Shown here: positions 25,823-33,608 of the stretch, piece after piece
Numbering within the stretch: position 1 is the first letter of the stretch
Layout: every line of letters begins with the position of its first letter
Assembly (NCBI RefSeq): GCF_017874235.1
Contig: NZ_JAGGLC010000003.1
Span: 186,001 to 250,000 of the forward strand
DNA: 64,000 nucleotides
Direction of reading: 5' to 3'
Source of the DNA: Halolamina salifodinae
GTDB lineage: Archaea; Halobacteriota; Halobacteria; Halobacteriales; Haloferacaceae
The notes under the pieces: model-generated
Databases searched by the model: none
What the model was told of the DNA's origin: nothing
Seen by the model: the letters and a program-made list of their open reading frames with translations, nothing else
Position numbers and translations under genes: made by a program

Positions 25823-26650
25823 TCAGGGTTCGTACTGCGACGCCACGCCGTCGATCACCGGCGCGATGTCGGCCAGCGAATCGATCACGTAGTCCGGCGT
25901 CACATCGGACCGCGCGAGGCGCGCGTCATTGGTCACGCCCGAGCGGACGAGCACCGTCGTCATCCCGGCGTCGGCGCCCAGCGCGATGTCGGTGTCGAGG
26001 CGGTCACCGATGACCAGACACTCAGCAGGGTCACAGTCGAGGCGCTCGAGCGCGAGCCGTCGGGTGATCTCGTGGGGCTTCCCGAGCACGGCGTCGGGGT
26101 CGCGCTCCGCGGTGCCGGCGACCGCGGCGATCATCGCGCCCGACCCGGGAACGTTGCCCTCCGCGGCCGGGATCACGGCGTCCGGATCGGTGCCGACGAT
26201 GGGCAGATCCCGACCGCGGATCGTCCGCGTCGCGGCCGCGAGCGTGTCGTAGTCGAACGAGCGGTCGATGGAGACCACCGCCACGTCGGCGGCCTCGGCG
26301 GCCTCGGCGGCGTCCTCATCCGCGGCCCAGACATCGAACCCCGCGCGCTCCAACTGCTCGCGGACGCCGGGGTCGCCGACGAGGTAGACGGTCTCGTCAG
26401 GGTGGTGACGCCGCAGGTACTCGACGGTGCTCGTCGCGGCCGTGATGATCTCGTCGGGCGCGGCGTTGATGTCCGCCGCCCGGAGTTTCTCGGCGTACGC
26501 CTCCGGCGGCCGGGTGGGGTTGTTGGAGACGAACAGCCGTCGGATCGACCGCGAATCGAGCGCGGTCAGGCCGGTCTCGGTGCCGGGGAGCGCCTGCTCG
26601 CCGCGCACGACCGTCCCGTCCACGTCGAGGATGGCGCCGCTGTAGGTCAT
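25823..26650 (-). CDS. HAD-IIA family phosphatase (NagD-like)
   Basis: A 275-residue haloacid-dehalogenase hydrolase. Motif I is ILDVDGTVVRGEQ, motif II is RLFVSNNPTRPPE, motif III contains GKPHEITRRL, and motif IV is VIGDRLDTDIALGADAG. The capping pattern puts it in the IIA class with p-nitrophenyl phosphatase and NagD. Substrate is probably a sugar or nucleoside phosphate. A TATA-like CTTTTC is centred 27 bases before the ATG. Confidence 0.92.
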   Translation of the reverse strand: MTYSGAILDVDGTVVRGEQALPGTETGLTALDSRSIRRLFVSNNPTRPPEAYAEKLRAADINAAPDEIITAATSTVEYLRRHHPDETVYLVGDPGVREQLERAGFDVWAADEDAAEAAEAADVAVVSIDRSFDYDTLAAATRTIRGRDLPIVGTDPDAVIPAAEGNVPGSGAMIAAVAGTAERDPDAVLGKPHEITRRLALERLDCDPAECLVIGDRLDTDIALGADAGMTTVLVRSGVTNDARLARSDVTPDYVIDSLADIAPVIDGVASQYEP

Positions 26651-26692
26651 GCGCAGGCTACGACGCGTGGCACCGAAAAGGCGCGGTTCGCG

Positions 26693-27160
26693 TCACTCCG
26701 GCGTCGTCACGGGGATGGTGACAGCGTCGCCAGTATCGTCCTCCGGCGCTGCGTTGTCGCTGGCCTGCTTCGGGAACAGATCCTGGAGCGCGGCCTCGAC
26801 GTTCCACTTGTTGGCTTTGAACACCGCGTCGAACGCCGGGCCGACAACTGGGACCGAACCGGCGGCGAAGTCGAGGCTGATGCGTGCGAGCATCCCCAGC
26901 AGCGTCGTGAAGGAGACGCCGAGTCGGGCTGACTCGACGACGATGTACAGCGAGATGCCGGCGCTGAGCGCGTCGCCGATCCCCGGGATGGCCGAGAGCA
27001 GCGGATCGAGGCCGATCCGGTACTCCACGACCGGGAGCCGGATCGACTCGTCGAGCGCCACCGCGACCGTGCGCATGCGCTCCAGCGCCGCGCGGTCGAC
27101 CGTCTCGGGCACGTCGGCCGGGTCGATCCCCTCGAACGCGCTCGCGATGTCGTCGGTCAC
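26693..27160 (-). CDS. DUF4112 membrane protein (second copy)
   Basis: A 155-residue DUF4112 protein, longer than the copy at 16682 owing to an N-terminal helix and an acidic C-terminal tail. Core motifs are DPLLSAIPGIGDALSAGIS and ISLDFAAGSVPVVGPAFDAV, the same two-segment pattern with PVVG. Function unknown. A TATA-like GCTTTTCGG is centred 26 bases before the ATG, and it is divergent from the metallo-beta-lactamase-like gene. Confidence 0.85.
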   Translation of the reverse strand: MTDDIASAFEGIDPADVPETVDRAALERMRTVAVALDESIRLPVVEYRIGLDPLLSAIPGIGDALSAGISLYIVVESARLGVSFTTLLGMLARISLDFAAGSVPVVGPAFDAVFKANKWNVEAALQDLFPKQASDNAAPEDDTGDAVTIPVTTPE

Positions 27161-27258
27161 GGCCGTGATCGGGCCGAACGACCGAAAAGCGCTGTGGCGA
27201 TCCGCGCCACGGACCGCGGCCGGGGACAGTTAAGCCGGGGGCGGACCAACCCCCGTCC

Positions 27259-27918
27259 ATGAGCACGCTCGAAGTCGTCGACCGCTGGGACGACGGTATC
27301 AGTTGGACGCTCGCCGAGGAGATCGGCGGGATGCACCGGACGAGCCACGCGATCCGGACCGAGGAGGGCGTCTGGCTCGTCGATCCCGTCGACGCGCCGG
27401 GGCTCGACGACGAACTCGCCGAACTGGGCGAGGTGGCGGGCGTTACCCTCCTGCTGGACCGCCACAAGCGCGACGCCGACGCAATCGCGACCCGACACGA
27501 CGTCCGCATCGCACTCCCGACCAACCTCGCGGGCGTCGCCGACGACCTCGAGGCGCCAGTCGAGACCTACAGCGAGTCGCTCTCGGAGACGGGGTTCAAA
27601 GCGATCACCGTCGTCAACAACCAACTCTGGCACGAGGTGGCGCTCCGCCACCCCGGCACGGGGACGCTGATCGTCCCGGAAGCCGTGGGGACGGCGGACT
27701 TCTTCACTACCGACGACGAGCGACTCGGCGTCCATCCCGCGCTACGCCTGTTCCCGCCGCGGAAGTCGCTGGGGAGCCTCTCGCCCGACCGGATCCTCGT
27801 CGGCCACGGGCCGGGCGTGTTCGACGACGCCACCGCGGCGCTCCGGACCGCACTCGCGAACTCCCGCCGGAGCGCGCCGAAGTACTACGCGGGGCTGGCG
27901 CTGTCGGCGATCAAGTAG
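27259..27918 (+). CDS. Metallo-beta-lactamase-like protein lacking most metal ligands
   Basis: A 219-residue protein whose order of elements resembles the metallo-beta-lactamase fold: SHAIRTEEGVWLVDPVDAPG (early strands), TLLLDRHKRDADAIATRH in the place of the THxHxDH motif, GTLIVPEAVGTADFF, and ILVGHGPGVF near the end. The HxHxDH motif is reduced to DRHKRDAD, so a normal di-zinc site is unlikely. Function unknown. A TATA-like AGTTAAG (27229-27235) is 27 bases before the ATG, so the message is probably leaderless. Confidence 0.65.
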   Translation: MSTLEVVDRWDDGISWTLAEEIGGMHRTSHAIRTEEGVWLVDPVDAPGLDDELAELGEVAGVTLLLDRHKRDADAIATRHDVRIALPTNLAGVADDLEAPVETYSESLSETGFKAITVVNNQLWHEVALRHPGTGTLIVPEAVGTADFFTTDDERLGVHPALRLFPPRKSLGSLSPDRILVGHGPGVFDDATAALRTALANSRRSAPKYYAGLALSAIK

Positions 27919-28053
27919 GCGTCGTCGGCCTAGTCGGTGTCGTTGTCGGCGTATTTGGCGTCATCGTCGTCACCGTCGACGCCGTCGGCGCGGCGGCCCC
28001 ACACATTCGGGAATACCAAACTACTACTGCCTCACCCGCTCATCTCCGGTACG

Positions 28054-28812
28054 ATGACTCGGCCGCAGCTTACGCATATCCAGATCGACAACTACGGCCC
28101 GTGGACCGTCGAACCCGAGCCACGCCGGGAGATGGACCTCCAGACGCTCCAGTCCCGGCTGTTCGCGGACATCGCGCAGTTCGTCGGCTCGCGGGACGGC
28201 TACGCCTTCTTCACTCGCTTCGACAACATGGTCGCGGTCACCAACGGTCTCGATCAGGCCGACCACGAACTCATGCAGGAATCAATCGGCAACCGCTACC
28301 CGATTTCGATCAGTCTCGGCACGGCCGTCGACCCGGTGCCCATCGAGGCCCTCGAAGGCGCGACCGAACGCGTCCAGCAGGCCGGCAGCGCGCAGGACCG
28401 CGGCCGGCGCGAGGTGCTCGGCGGCGAGTACCGCCCGCCCGAGGAGGGTGACGTGAGCATCGCGCATTTCGACGTGAACGACGCCACCGGGAAGTACACC
28501 GACCGACTCAACGAGTTCGACTCGTTCATCCGCATCGAGCAGGCGTACGCCAGCCTGATGCGGCATATGCGCGAGGCCCACGGCGCGCTCTCCTTTTTCG
28601 TCGGCGGCGACAACGTCATCTCGGTCGTTCCCGATATGGCCGAACAGGAGTATCTCGACGCCATCGACCACGTGAGCGACGACGCCGACGTGGAACTCAA
28701 GGTCGGCGTCGGCCACGGTCCGACCCCCCACGACGCCGGCATCGACGCCAAGCACGCGCTGGAGGACTGCCGCTACGACGGGACGCGCGTGGAGTTCGCC
28801 CGCGAGGACTGA
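28054..28812 (+). CDS. GTP cyclohydrolase III
   Basis: A 252-residue archaeal GTP cyclohydrolase III, which opens GTP to 2-amino-5-formylamino-6-ribosylamino-4(3H)-pyrimidinone 5'-phosphate in riboflavin or F420 deazaflavin synthesis. It is built from two GGDEF-like halves: the first has QLTHIQIDNYGPWTVEPEPR and FFTRFDNMVAVTNG, the second SFFVGGDNVISVVPD and LKVGVGHGPTPHDAGIDAKH. It matches the Methanocaldococcus MJ0145 family. ATG at 28054 is about 30 bases after a CAAACTACT element. Confidence 0.92.
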   Translation: MTRPQLTHIQIDNYGPWTVEPEPRREMDLQTLQSRLFADIAQFVGSRDGYAFFTRFDNMVAVTNGLDQADHELMQESIGNRYPISISLGTAVDPVPIEALEGATERVQQAGSAQDRGRREVLGGEYRPPEEGDVSIAHFDVNDATGKYTDRLNEFDSFIRIEQAYASLMRHMREAHGALSFFVGGDNVISVVPDMAEQEYLDAIDHVSDDADVELKVGVGHGPTPHDAGIDAKHALEDCRYDGTRVEFARED

Positions 28813-28856
28813 GTTCTCTCCACGGTCTCGCCTCGAGTCTGTTGCCCAGCCTCTCC

Positions 28857-29030
28857 TCAGGCGTGTTCGAGCAGCAGATAGCCGACAGTCGCCATCGCGA
28901 GCATGAGGCCCACGAGGTAAGCGACGAACCGGCGGTCGGCGTCGGCGAATATCGCGTCCCCCAGCACGCTCACGACGCCGAACAGCGCGAGCGCCACGCC
29001 GGCGAGTAGGACCGTCTCTGCGAGGCTCAC
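28857..29030 (-). CDS. Small two-helix membrane protein
   Basis: About 57 residues with two hydrophobic segments, VLLAGVALALFGVVSVLG and VAYLVGLMLAMATVGYLLL, separated by a short acidic loop. Function unknown. The start is uncertain: GTG at 29030 (VSLAETVLL) is used because similar small haloarchaeal proteins begin with that helix; longer in-frame forms would overlap the divergent promoter of the next gene. Confidence 0.55.
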   Translation of the reverse strand: MSLAETVLLAGVALALFGVVSVLGDAIFADADRRFVAYLVGLMLAMATVGYLLLEHA

Positions 29031-29115
29031 GCCCGGACTGGCGGCGCGACGGGGCTTAGCCGTTGTGGCGTCCCCTTCCGCAACCGCTTTTTCTGTCGGG
29101 CCCGTCGTTCGCTCA

Positions 29116-30030
29116 ATGACTGACCCCGTTCCCGTCGCGGTCCCCCGGAAAGGGCGCCCGCTGGAGGCGGTGTTGGAGCGGGTCGCCACTGTCGCCGCCA
29201 CCGACGAGGCCGCGGCGACCGTCGACCAGGTGACCTCCGTACTCCGGTACGAGAAGGCGATCACGAAGGGCGAACAGACCGCCGAGAAGGGGAGCTACGA
29301 GCGTCTCGTGGAGTACTCCGCGCCGAACGACCCCAACGGCCCGGAGTTCACGCTCCTACGCGACGACCGCCAGGGGAAGCCCCGACGCATCGTTTTCGAC
29401 AGCCTCACGGTCGAACTCGAGGGCGTCCCGGTCCACCTCGTCGGCCGGGAGGAGCCGTTCCGCGCGCTGCGTACCCACGAGTTCGCGCTGGGCTTCGACG
29501 CCGCCGACCTCGTGCTGGAGGAGGTCGTCTCGCTCGGCCCGGAGGGCATCGCCGACCTCGCAGCTGTGAACGAGCGCATCGACCCCACTGAGTCCGACGT
29601 GCGCGTCGTCACCGGACTCGGTGACACGGTGTACCACACGCTGCTCGCGGCGCCCGAGACGGTCCCGACCGGCGTCGACCTCGACCGCGAGTTCCTCGCC
29701 GACTACGAGGGGCCGCTCTGTATCTCGCCGCGCTACGAGCGCCTCGTGGAGGCGGTGCTGGGGATGGACGCCATCGACGGCGTCGAGTTCGTCTACCCCG
29801 AGAACGGCCAGGAGGAGGAGGCCGCCATCGCTGAGGCCGGCCTCGGCGTTTACCTCACTGTCACCGGGAGCACCGCCCGGGAGTTCGGCCTCGTGCTGGG
29901 CGAGAAGCTGTTCCCCAGTGAAACGGTGCTGCTCGAGAACACCGCCGAGGTTGCCGGCGAAGACGCCATCGAGGCGGTCCGCTCGATCATCTCGCAGGGG
30001 CTCCGCGAGGAGACCGAGCTCTGGGCGTAG
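29116..30030 (+). CDS. HisG-like protein (ATP phosphoribosyltransferase paralogue)
   Basis: A 304-residue protein that parallels HisG along its length. The N-terminus VPVAVPRKGRPLEAVLER resembles HisG's first strand and KGR loop; ALRTHEFALGFDAADLVLEE fits the YVxxGxADLGITGxDLV region; ISPRYERLVEAVLG fits IATEYPxLTxxYF; and VTGSTAREFGLVLGEKLF fits the PRPP-binding DLVxTGxTLRxNGL loop. The PRPP motif is altered (no acidic residue before TGST), and a 60-residue insert interrupts the first half. It is not in a his operon. It may be a diverged phosphoribosyltransferase or a binding protein. A TATA-like CTTTTTC is 27 bases upstream. Confidence 0.62.
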   Translation: MTDPVPVAVPRKGRPLEAVLERVATVAATDEAAATVDQVTSVLRYEKAITKGEQTAEKGSYERLVEYSAPNDPNGPEFTLLRDDRQGKPRRIVFDSLTVELEGVPVHLVGREEPFRALRTHEFALGFDAADLVLEEVVSLGPEGIADLAAVNERIDPTESDVRVVTGLGDTVYHTLLAAPETVPTGVDLDREFLADYEGPLCISPRYERLVEAVLGMDAIDGVEFVYPENGQEEEAAIAEAGLGVYLTVTGSTAREFGLVLGEKLFPSETVLLENTAEVAGEDAIEAVRSIISQGLREETELWA

Positions 30031-30104
30031 TCAGCGCAGCTTCTTTCACGCCGTCCCAAGCGGCGAGTCGTCAGAGCTTACCGGGCCGACTTCGATGCTC
30101 GGAC

Positions 30105-30926
30105 ATGGATCTCGAAACCACGTTCGGGCAGAGTCAGCCGATAGTCGGGATGGTGCACCTCGATCCGCTGCCGGGCGCGCCGAAGTTCGAGGGCGACCGC
30201 GAGGGCGTGATCGAGCACGCCCGTGCCGACGCCCGGGCGCTGGAGGCCGGCGGCGTCGACGCCCTGATGATCGAAAACTTCGGGGACGTGCCGTTCTACC
30301 CCGACGACGTACCCAAACACGTCGTCGCGTCGATGACCCACGCCGCAGGCGCCGTCGCCGACGAGGTAGACCTGCCGGTAGGCGTGAACGTGCTCCGCAA
30401 CGATGCCACCGCCGATCTAGCGGTCGCACAGGCCATCGGTGCGGAGTTCATGCGCGTGAACGTCCACACCGGCGCGCGCGTCGCCGACCAGGGCATCATC
30501 GAGGGGAAGGCCTACGAAACGATGCGCGAGCGCGACCGTCTCGGCGCCGACGTGGCGGTGTTCGCCGACCACGACGTGAAGCACTCCGCACCCATCGCCT
30601 CGGAGGACTTCACCGCCGAGTCGTTCGCCGACAACGTGGAGCGTGGGCTGGCCGATGCCACCGTGGTCTCCGGGATGGGTACGGGCCACGCTGTCGACCG
30701 CGAGACCCTTCAGCAGGCGTCCGACCGCCGGGAGGAGTTCGACCTGGACGTGCCGCTATTCGTGGGCAGCGGCGTCACCGCCGAGACGGTCGGCGACATC
30801 CTCAGTATCGCCGACGGCGTTATCGTCGGCACCGCGCTCAAGGGCGGCGACGAGTCGGGCGACCCCGTGAGCGAGGAGCGAACCCGGGCGCTAGTCGCTG
30901 CCGCCGACGAGGTCCGGGAGAACTGA
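30105..30926 (+). CDS. BtpA/SgcQ family TIM-barrel protein
   Basis: A 273-residue protein of the BtpA family: PIVGMVHLDPLPGAPKFEG at the start, GGVDALMIENFGDVPFYP, LPVGVNVLRNDATADLAVAQ, FMRVNVHTGARVADQGIIEG, VFADHDVKHSAPI, and PLFVGSGVTAETVGD followed by IVGTALKGG. Barrel strands with phosphate-binding loops are evident. In cyanobacteria BtpA affects photosystem I assembly, but the archaeal role is unknown. A TATA-like GCTTACC is centred about 28 bases before the ATG. Confidence 0.9.
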   Translation: MDLETTFGQSQPIVGMVHLDPLPGAPKFEGDREGVIEHARADARALEAGGVDALMIENFGDVPFYPDDVPKHVVASMTHAAGAVADEVDLPVGVNVLRNDATADLAVAQAIGAEFMRVNVHTGARVADQGIIEGKAYETMRERDRLGADVAVFADHDVKHSAPIASEDFTAESFADNVERGLADATVVSGMGTGHAVDRETLQQASDRREEFDLDVPLFVGSGVTAETVGDILSIADGVIVGTALKGGDESGDPVSEERTRALVAAADEVREN

Positions 30927-31073
30927 GCCCCCACCGGCGCCGTCGCTCACGAGGCTAGCGAACAGGCGACCGCTCCGTCGCCCGAGGCGTGTGGCCGCAC
31001 ACCCGCTGACGCCCCGGGACGGCTCTCAGTGCATCGACGGTACTGGTCGCGCTTTCGTACTTGAACGCTCGGT

Positions 31074-31739
31074 CTACAGCAGGTCGGCGACTGTAGTTCG
31101 CAGCCAGTCCATCTCGTCTTCGTTGATGCGGTGGCCCATCCCCTCGTAGAGCCGTTCGGTCACGTCGGCGCCGCGCGCGTCGTAGGCCTCGGCGGACTCG
31201 TGGACGCGGGATTCGGGGATGTGTGGATCTTCGTCCGAGCAGCCGAAGAAGGCGGGCGTTCCTTCAAGACTCTCCTCGCCGGCCTCGGGCCAGGTCATCC
31301 CCTCCGGACCGATCAGACCGCCGCTGAACGCGGCCATCCCGCCGTAGCGCTCTGGGTTCTGATAGACGTACTCGCTGGCGAGACAGGCGCCCTGCGAGAA
31401 TCCGGTGACGACGATATTCTCGTGCGGAATGCCCGCAGCAAGCGCGAGTTCGACGGCATCGTCGACGGCCCGGAGCGCCGAGTCGAGATGCGGCTGATTG
31501 GCCTCACGGTCGGCCATGAAGGAGTTCGGGTACCAGGTGTTGTGGTGCGCCTCCGGAGCGATGTGAGTCACGCCGGAGTGTCCGAGTTCGTCGGCGAGAT
31601 CAAGCACGCTCCCCGGGCGCGCGCCGCGGCCGTGGAGTAGCACGAGCGCCGCCTCGGCGGCCTCTTTCGGCGCCCCGGCGGTTTTGATCGGCTGGCCGGC
31701 GTGGGGGCCGTCGCCGCCGACGGCCGGGCCGTTACTCAT
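31074..31739 (-). CDS. Alpha/beta hydrolase, phospholipase/carboxylesterase family (MhqD-like)
   Basis: A 221-residue serine hydrolase: GRGARPGSVLDLADEL, the nucleophile elbow VVTGFSQGACLASEYV, an acid in FFGCSDEDPHIP and His in YEGMGHRINEDEM. It is the last gene of a three-gene operon and overlaps the upstream VOC gene by four bases (ATGA). The combination of esterase plus glyoxalase-fold dioxygenase matches the Bacillus MhqD/MhqO pair used for hydroquinone and quinone stress, which is the basis for the name. Confidence 0.88.
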   Translation of the reverse strand: MSNGPAVGGDGPHAGQPIKTAGAPKEAAEAALVLLHGRGARPGSVLDLADELGHSGVTHIAPEAHHNTWYPNSFMADREANQPHLDSALRAVDDAVELALAAGIPHENIVVTGFSQGACLASEYVYQNPERYGGMAAFSGGLIGPEGMTWPEAGEESLEGTPAFFGCSDEDPHIPESRVHESAEAYDARGADVTERLYEGMGHRINEDEMDWLRTTVADLL

Positions 31740-32884
31740 CGGTCGCCTCCCTGTGCGTCCGGGTTTTCGGTGTCGTGGGTGTCTGGCTCATCAGGTCGAA
31801 CGGGTTTGTCGAGCGGCGGTAGCTGTTCGCGGATCATCTCCTTGTCCTCCTCCAGCCACGGCGGCAGGCGGAGTTCGCTGCCGAGTTCCGGGATCGGTTC
31901 GTCGCGGTCGATTCCGGGCCCGTCGGTCGCCAACTCGAACAGGACGCCGCCAGGGTCCCGGACGTAGACCGACTCGAAGTAGTAGCGGTCCCGCGGGTGC
32001 GATGGCGAGAGGCCGGCGTCGACGAGGCGGTCGTACCACGCCTCGAGCGCCGCGCTGTCGGGCATCCGGATCGCGACGTGGTGGCCGGTGCCGGCGCCCT
32101 CCTTCCCCCACGGCTCCTCGCGGCCGTAGAGGTCGATGACGGTGCCGGGCGTCGGCTCGCGGGCAAGGTCGGTCGTGTCGGCTTCCAGCCCCTCGGTTTC
32201 GACGCCGTCGGCGCCGGCGACGTAGCGCACGCGTTCGCCCGCCTGCCCGACGAGGCCGAAACCGAACAGTTCCAGCACGCGCCCGGTAACGTAGGGGCTG
32301 TTCGAGCGCAGCGTCACGGAGTGCATCCCCCGGATCGCGTGCGTCTCGGGGACGCTCTCGTCCCACGGTTCGACATCGACGCCGTCGACGCCCAGCCGCC
32401 CGGCGTCGGCGCCCTCGATCAGCGCGAGGTCGAGGCCGTCCGGGTCCGTGAAGGTGACAATTGGCTCGCCGAACCGCTCTCCTTCGTCGGCGTCGACGCT
32501 TTGTTCGTCGAGGCGCTCCTGCCAGTAGTCGAGGCTCCCCTCCGGCACCGCGAACGCCGTCTCGCTTGGCTGGCCGGCGCCGCGCCGGCCACCCGAATCC
32601 AGCGGGTAGGGGAACGCCGTGAACGTCGTCCCGGGCGTGGCTTCCTCGTCGCCGAAGTAGAGGTGGTGGACCGCCGGCTCGTCGTGGTTGACGGTGCGCT
32701 TGATGAGGCGCAGCCCCAGCACGTCGCGGTAGAACGTCAGCGTCCCGTGGGGGTCGCCGGTGACGACCGAGACGTGGTGGATGCCGGGCGTATCGGGTGC
32801 CTCGCCGGCGTCGATGTCGCCGACAGCGCCGTCGACGCCCGCATCGGGGGCGAGCGAATCGAGGTCGGGTTCCCGCTCGCTCAC
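31736..32884 (-). CDS. VOC family ring-cleaving dioxygenase (MhqO-like)
   Basis: A 382-residue protein with two VOC (glyoxalase/dioxygenase) modules. The first contains TPGIHHVSVVTGDPHGTLTF and FYRDVLGLRLIKRTVNHD, the second HAIRGMHSVTLRSNSPY and GTGHHVAIRMPDSA with RYYFESVYVRDPGGVLFELA. The His and Glu metal positions are present. The family includes MhqO and other hydroquinone-type ring-cleaving dioxygenases. The gene sits between a second VOC gene (ATGA overlap at 32881-32884) and the esterase, implying coupled translation. Confidence 0.88.
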   Translation of the reverse strand: MSEREPDLDSLAPDAGVDGAVGDIDAGEAPDTPGIHHVSVVTGDPHGTLTFYRDVLGLRLIKRTVNHDEPAVHHLYFGDEEATPGTTFTAFPYPLDSGGRRGAGQPSETAFAVPEGSLDYWQERLDEQSVDADEGERFGEPIVTFTDPDGLDLALIEGADAGRLGVDGVDVEPWDESVPETHAIRGMHSVTLRSNSPYVTGRVLELFGFGLVGQAGERVRYVAGADGVETEGLEADTTDLAREPTPGTVIDLYGREEPWGKEGAGTGHHVAIRMPDSAALEAWYDRLVDAGLSPSHPRDRYYFESVYVRDPGGVLFELATDGPGIDRDEPIPELGSELRLPPWLEEDKEMIREQLPPLDKPVRPDEPDTHDTENPDAQGGDR

Positions 32885-33519
32885 AGTCCCCCCGACCCGG
32901 AGGCGGCCGTGCTCGGGATCTCGATCTCCTCGACGGGGATGTCGAGTTCCTCCAGCGCGGCGCGCATGTGCTCGTCTTTCACGTACTCGGCGCCGCTGTC
33001 GACGCGGTGAGCCTGGGCATGCGCCAGCACCTCGCCCCGGCGGTCGTCCGGGATCTCGAACTTGTCCGCGGCGAGTTCGATGGTGAGGCCGTTGTGGTCC
33101 CGGGTGTAGAGCGAGTGGAACGCCCCGCGGTCGAACTCGTTGTAGCCGTAGCCGTGGTCCTCGAGGCCCTCGGCGATCTCGGCGAGTCGCTCGCCGTCGA
33201 CGCTGAACGCGAGGTGGTGGACGCCGCCCATCCCGACGCGCTGCGGGCGGTCGTCGGAGTCCCGTTCGTTGACGAAGAACGTGATGATGCGGCCGTCGCC
33301 GGCATCGAAAAAGAGGTGAGTCGCCTCCGGGTTGTCGAGGTTCGGCTGGCGGAGCACCAGCGGCATCCCGAGAACGTCCCGGTAGTACTCCACGGTATCC
33401 TCCTCGTTGCTACCGATCAGCGTGATGTGGTCGACGCCGGTGACGCCGACGGGGCTGTCGGGGTTCTCGGCGGTGACGGGGATGTCGCTCTCGTCGGCCT
33501 GGGTGGGTGCGTCAGTCAT
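32881..33519 (-). CDS. VOC family protein (single-module glyoxalase-like)
   Basis: A 212-residue protein with a VOC fold. It has VTGVDHITLIGSNEEDTVEYY, RDVLGMPLVLRQPNLD and later MGGVHHLAFSVDGE with DHNGLTIELA. Metal-ligand His and Glu are at the expected places. The start at MTDAPTQ (33519) is chosen: a TATA-like GATTTATCC lies about 37 bases upstream, giving a short leader. It heads the three-gene operon. Its C-terminal 50 residues form an extra helical segment. Confidence 0.85.
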   Translation of the reverse strand: MTDAPTQADESDIPVTAENPDSPVGVTGVDHITLIGSNEEDTVEYYRDVLGMPLVLRQPNLDNPEATHLFFDAGDGRIITFFVNERDSDDRPQRVGMGGVHHLAFSVDGERLAEIAEGLEDHGYGYNEFDRGAFHSLYTRDHNGLTIELAADKFEIPDDRRGEVLAHAQAHRVDSGAEYVKDEHMRAALEELDIPVEEIEIPSTAASGSGGL

Positions 33520-33550
33520 GGTTGTCTCGTGATACTGGGTTCTCGTCCCA

Positions 33551-33560
33551 CGGATAAATC
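33551..33560 (-). promoter_or_regulatory. TATA-like element of the VOC/esterase operon
   Basis: Read on the minus strand the sequence GATTTATCCG is a good match to the haloarchaeal TATA box. Its centre is about 37 bases from the ATG, so transcription should begin near 33529 with a leader of roughly ten bases. No clear dyad overlaps it. Confidence 0.55.
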
Positions 33561-33608
33561 CGTTCCCCGACACGGGCGATACCCGGTGACGCGGGCGTTA
33601 CTGCCCGG

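Noticed and set aside
24641-26932. 763-codon open frame on the plus strand
   Set aside because: It crosses rhomboid, surE and the HAD gene, all with strong family motifs in other frames. It is Arg/Gly-rich and without recognisable domains.
30989-31002. Hairpin GTGTG-GCCG-CACAC between btpA-like and esterase genes
   Set aside because: The stem is only five pairs without a T-run, in a 150-base convergent gap. It could help termination but there is not enough support.
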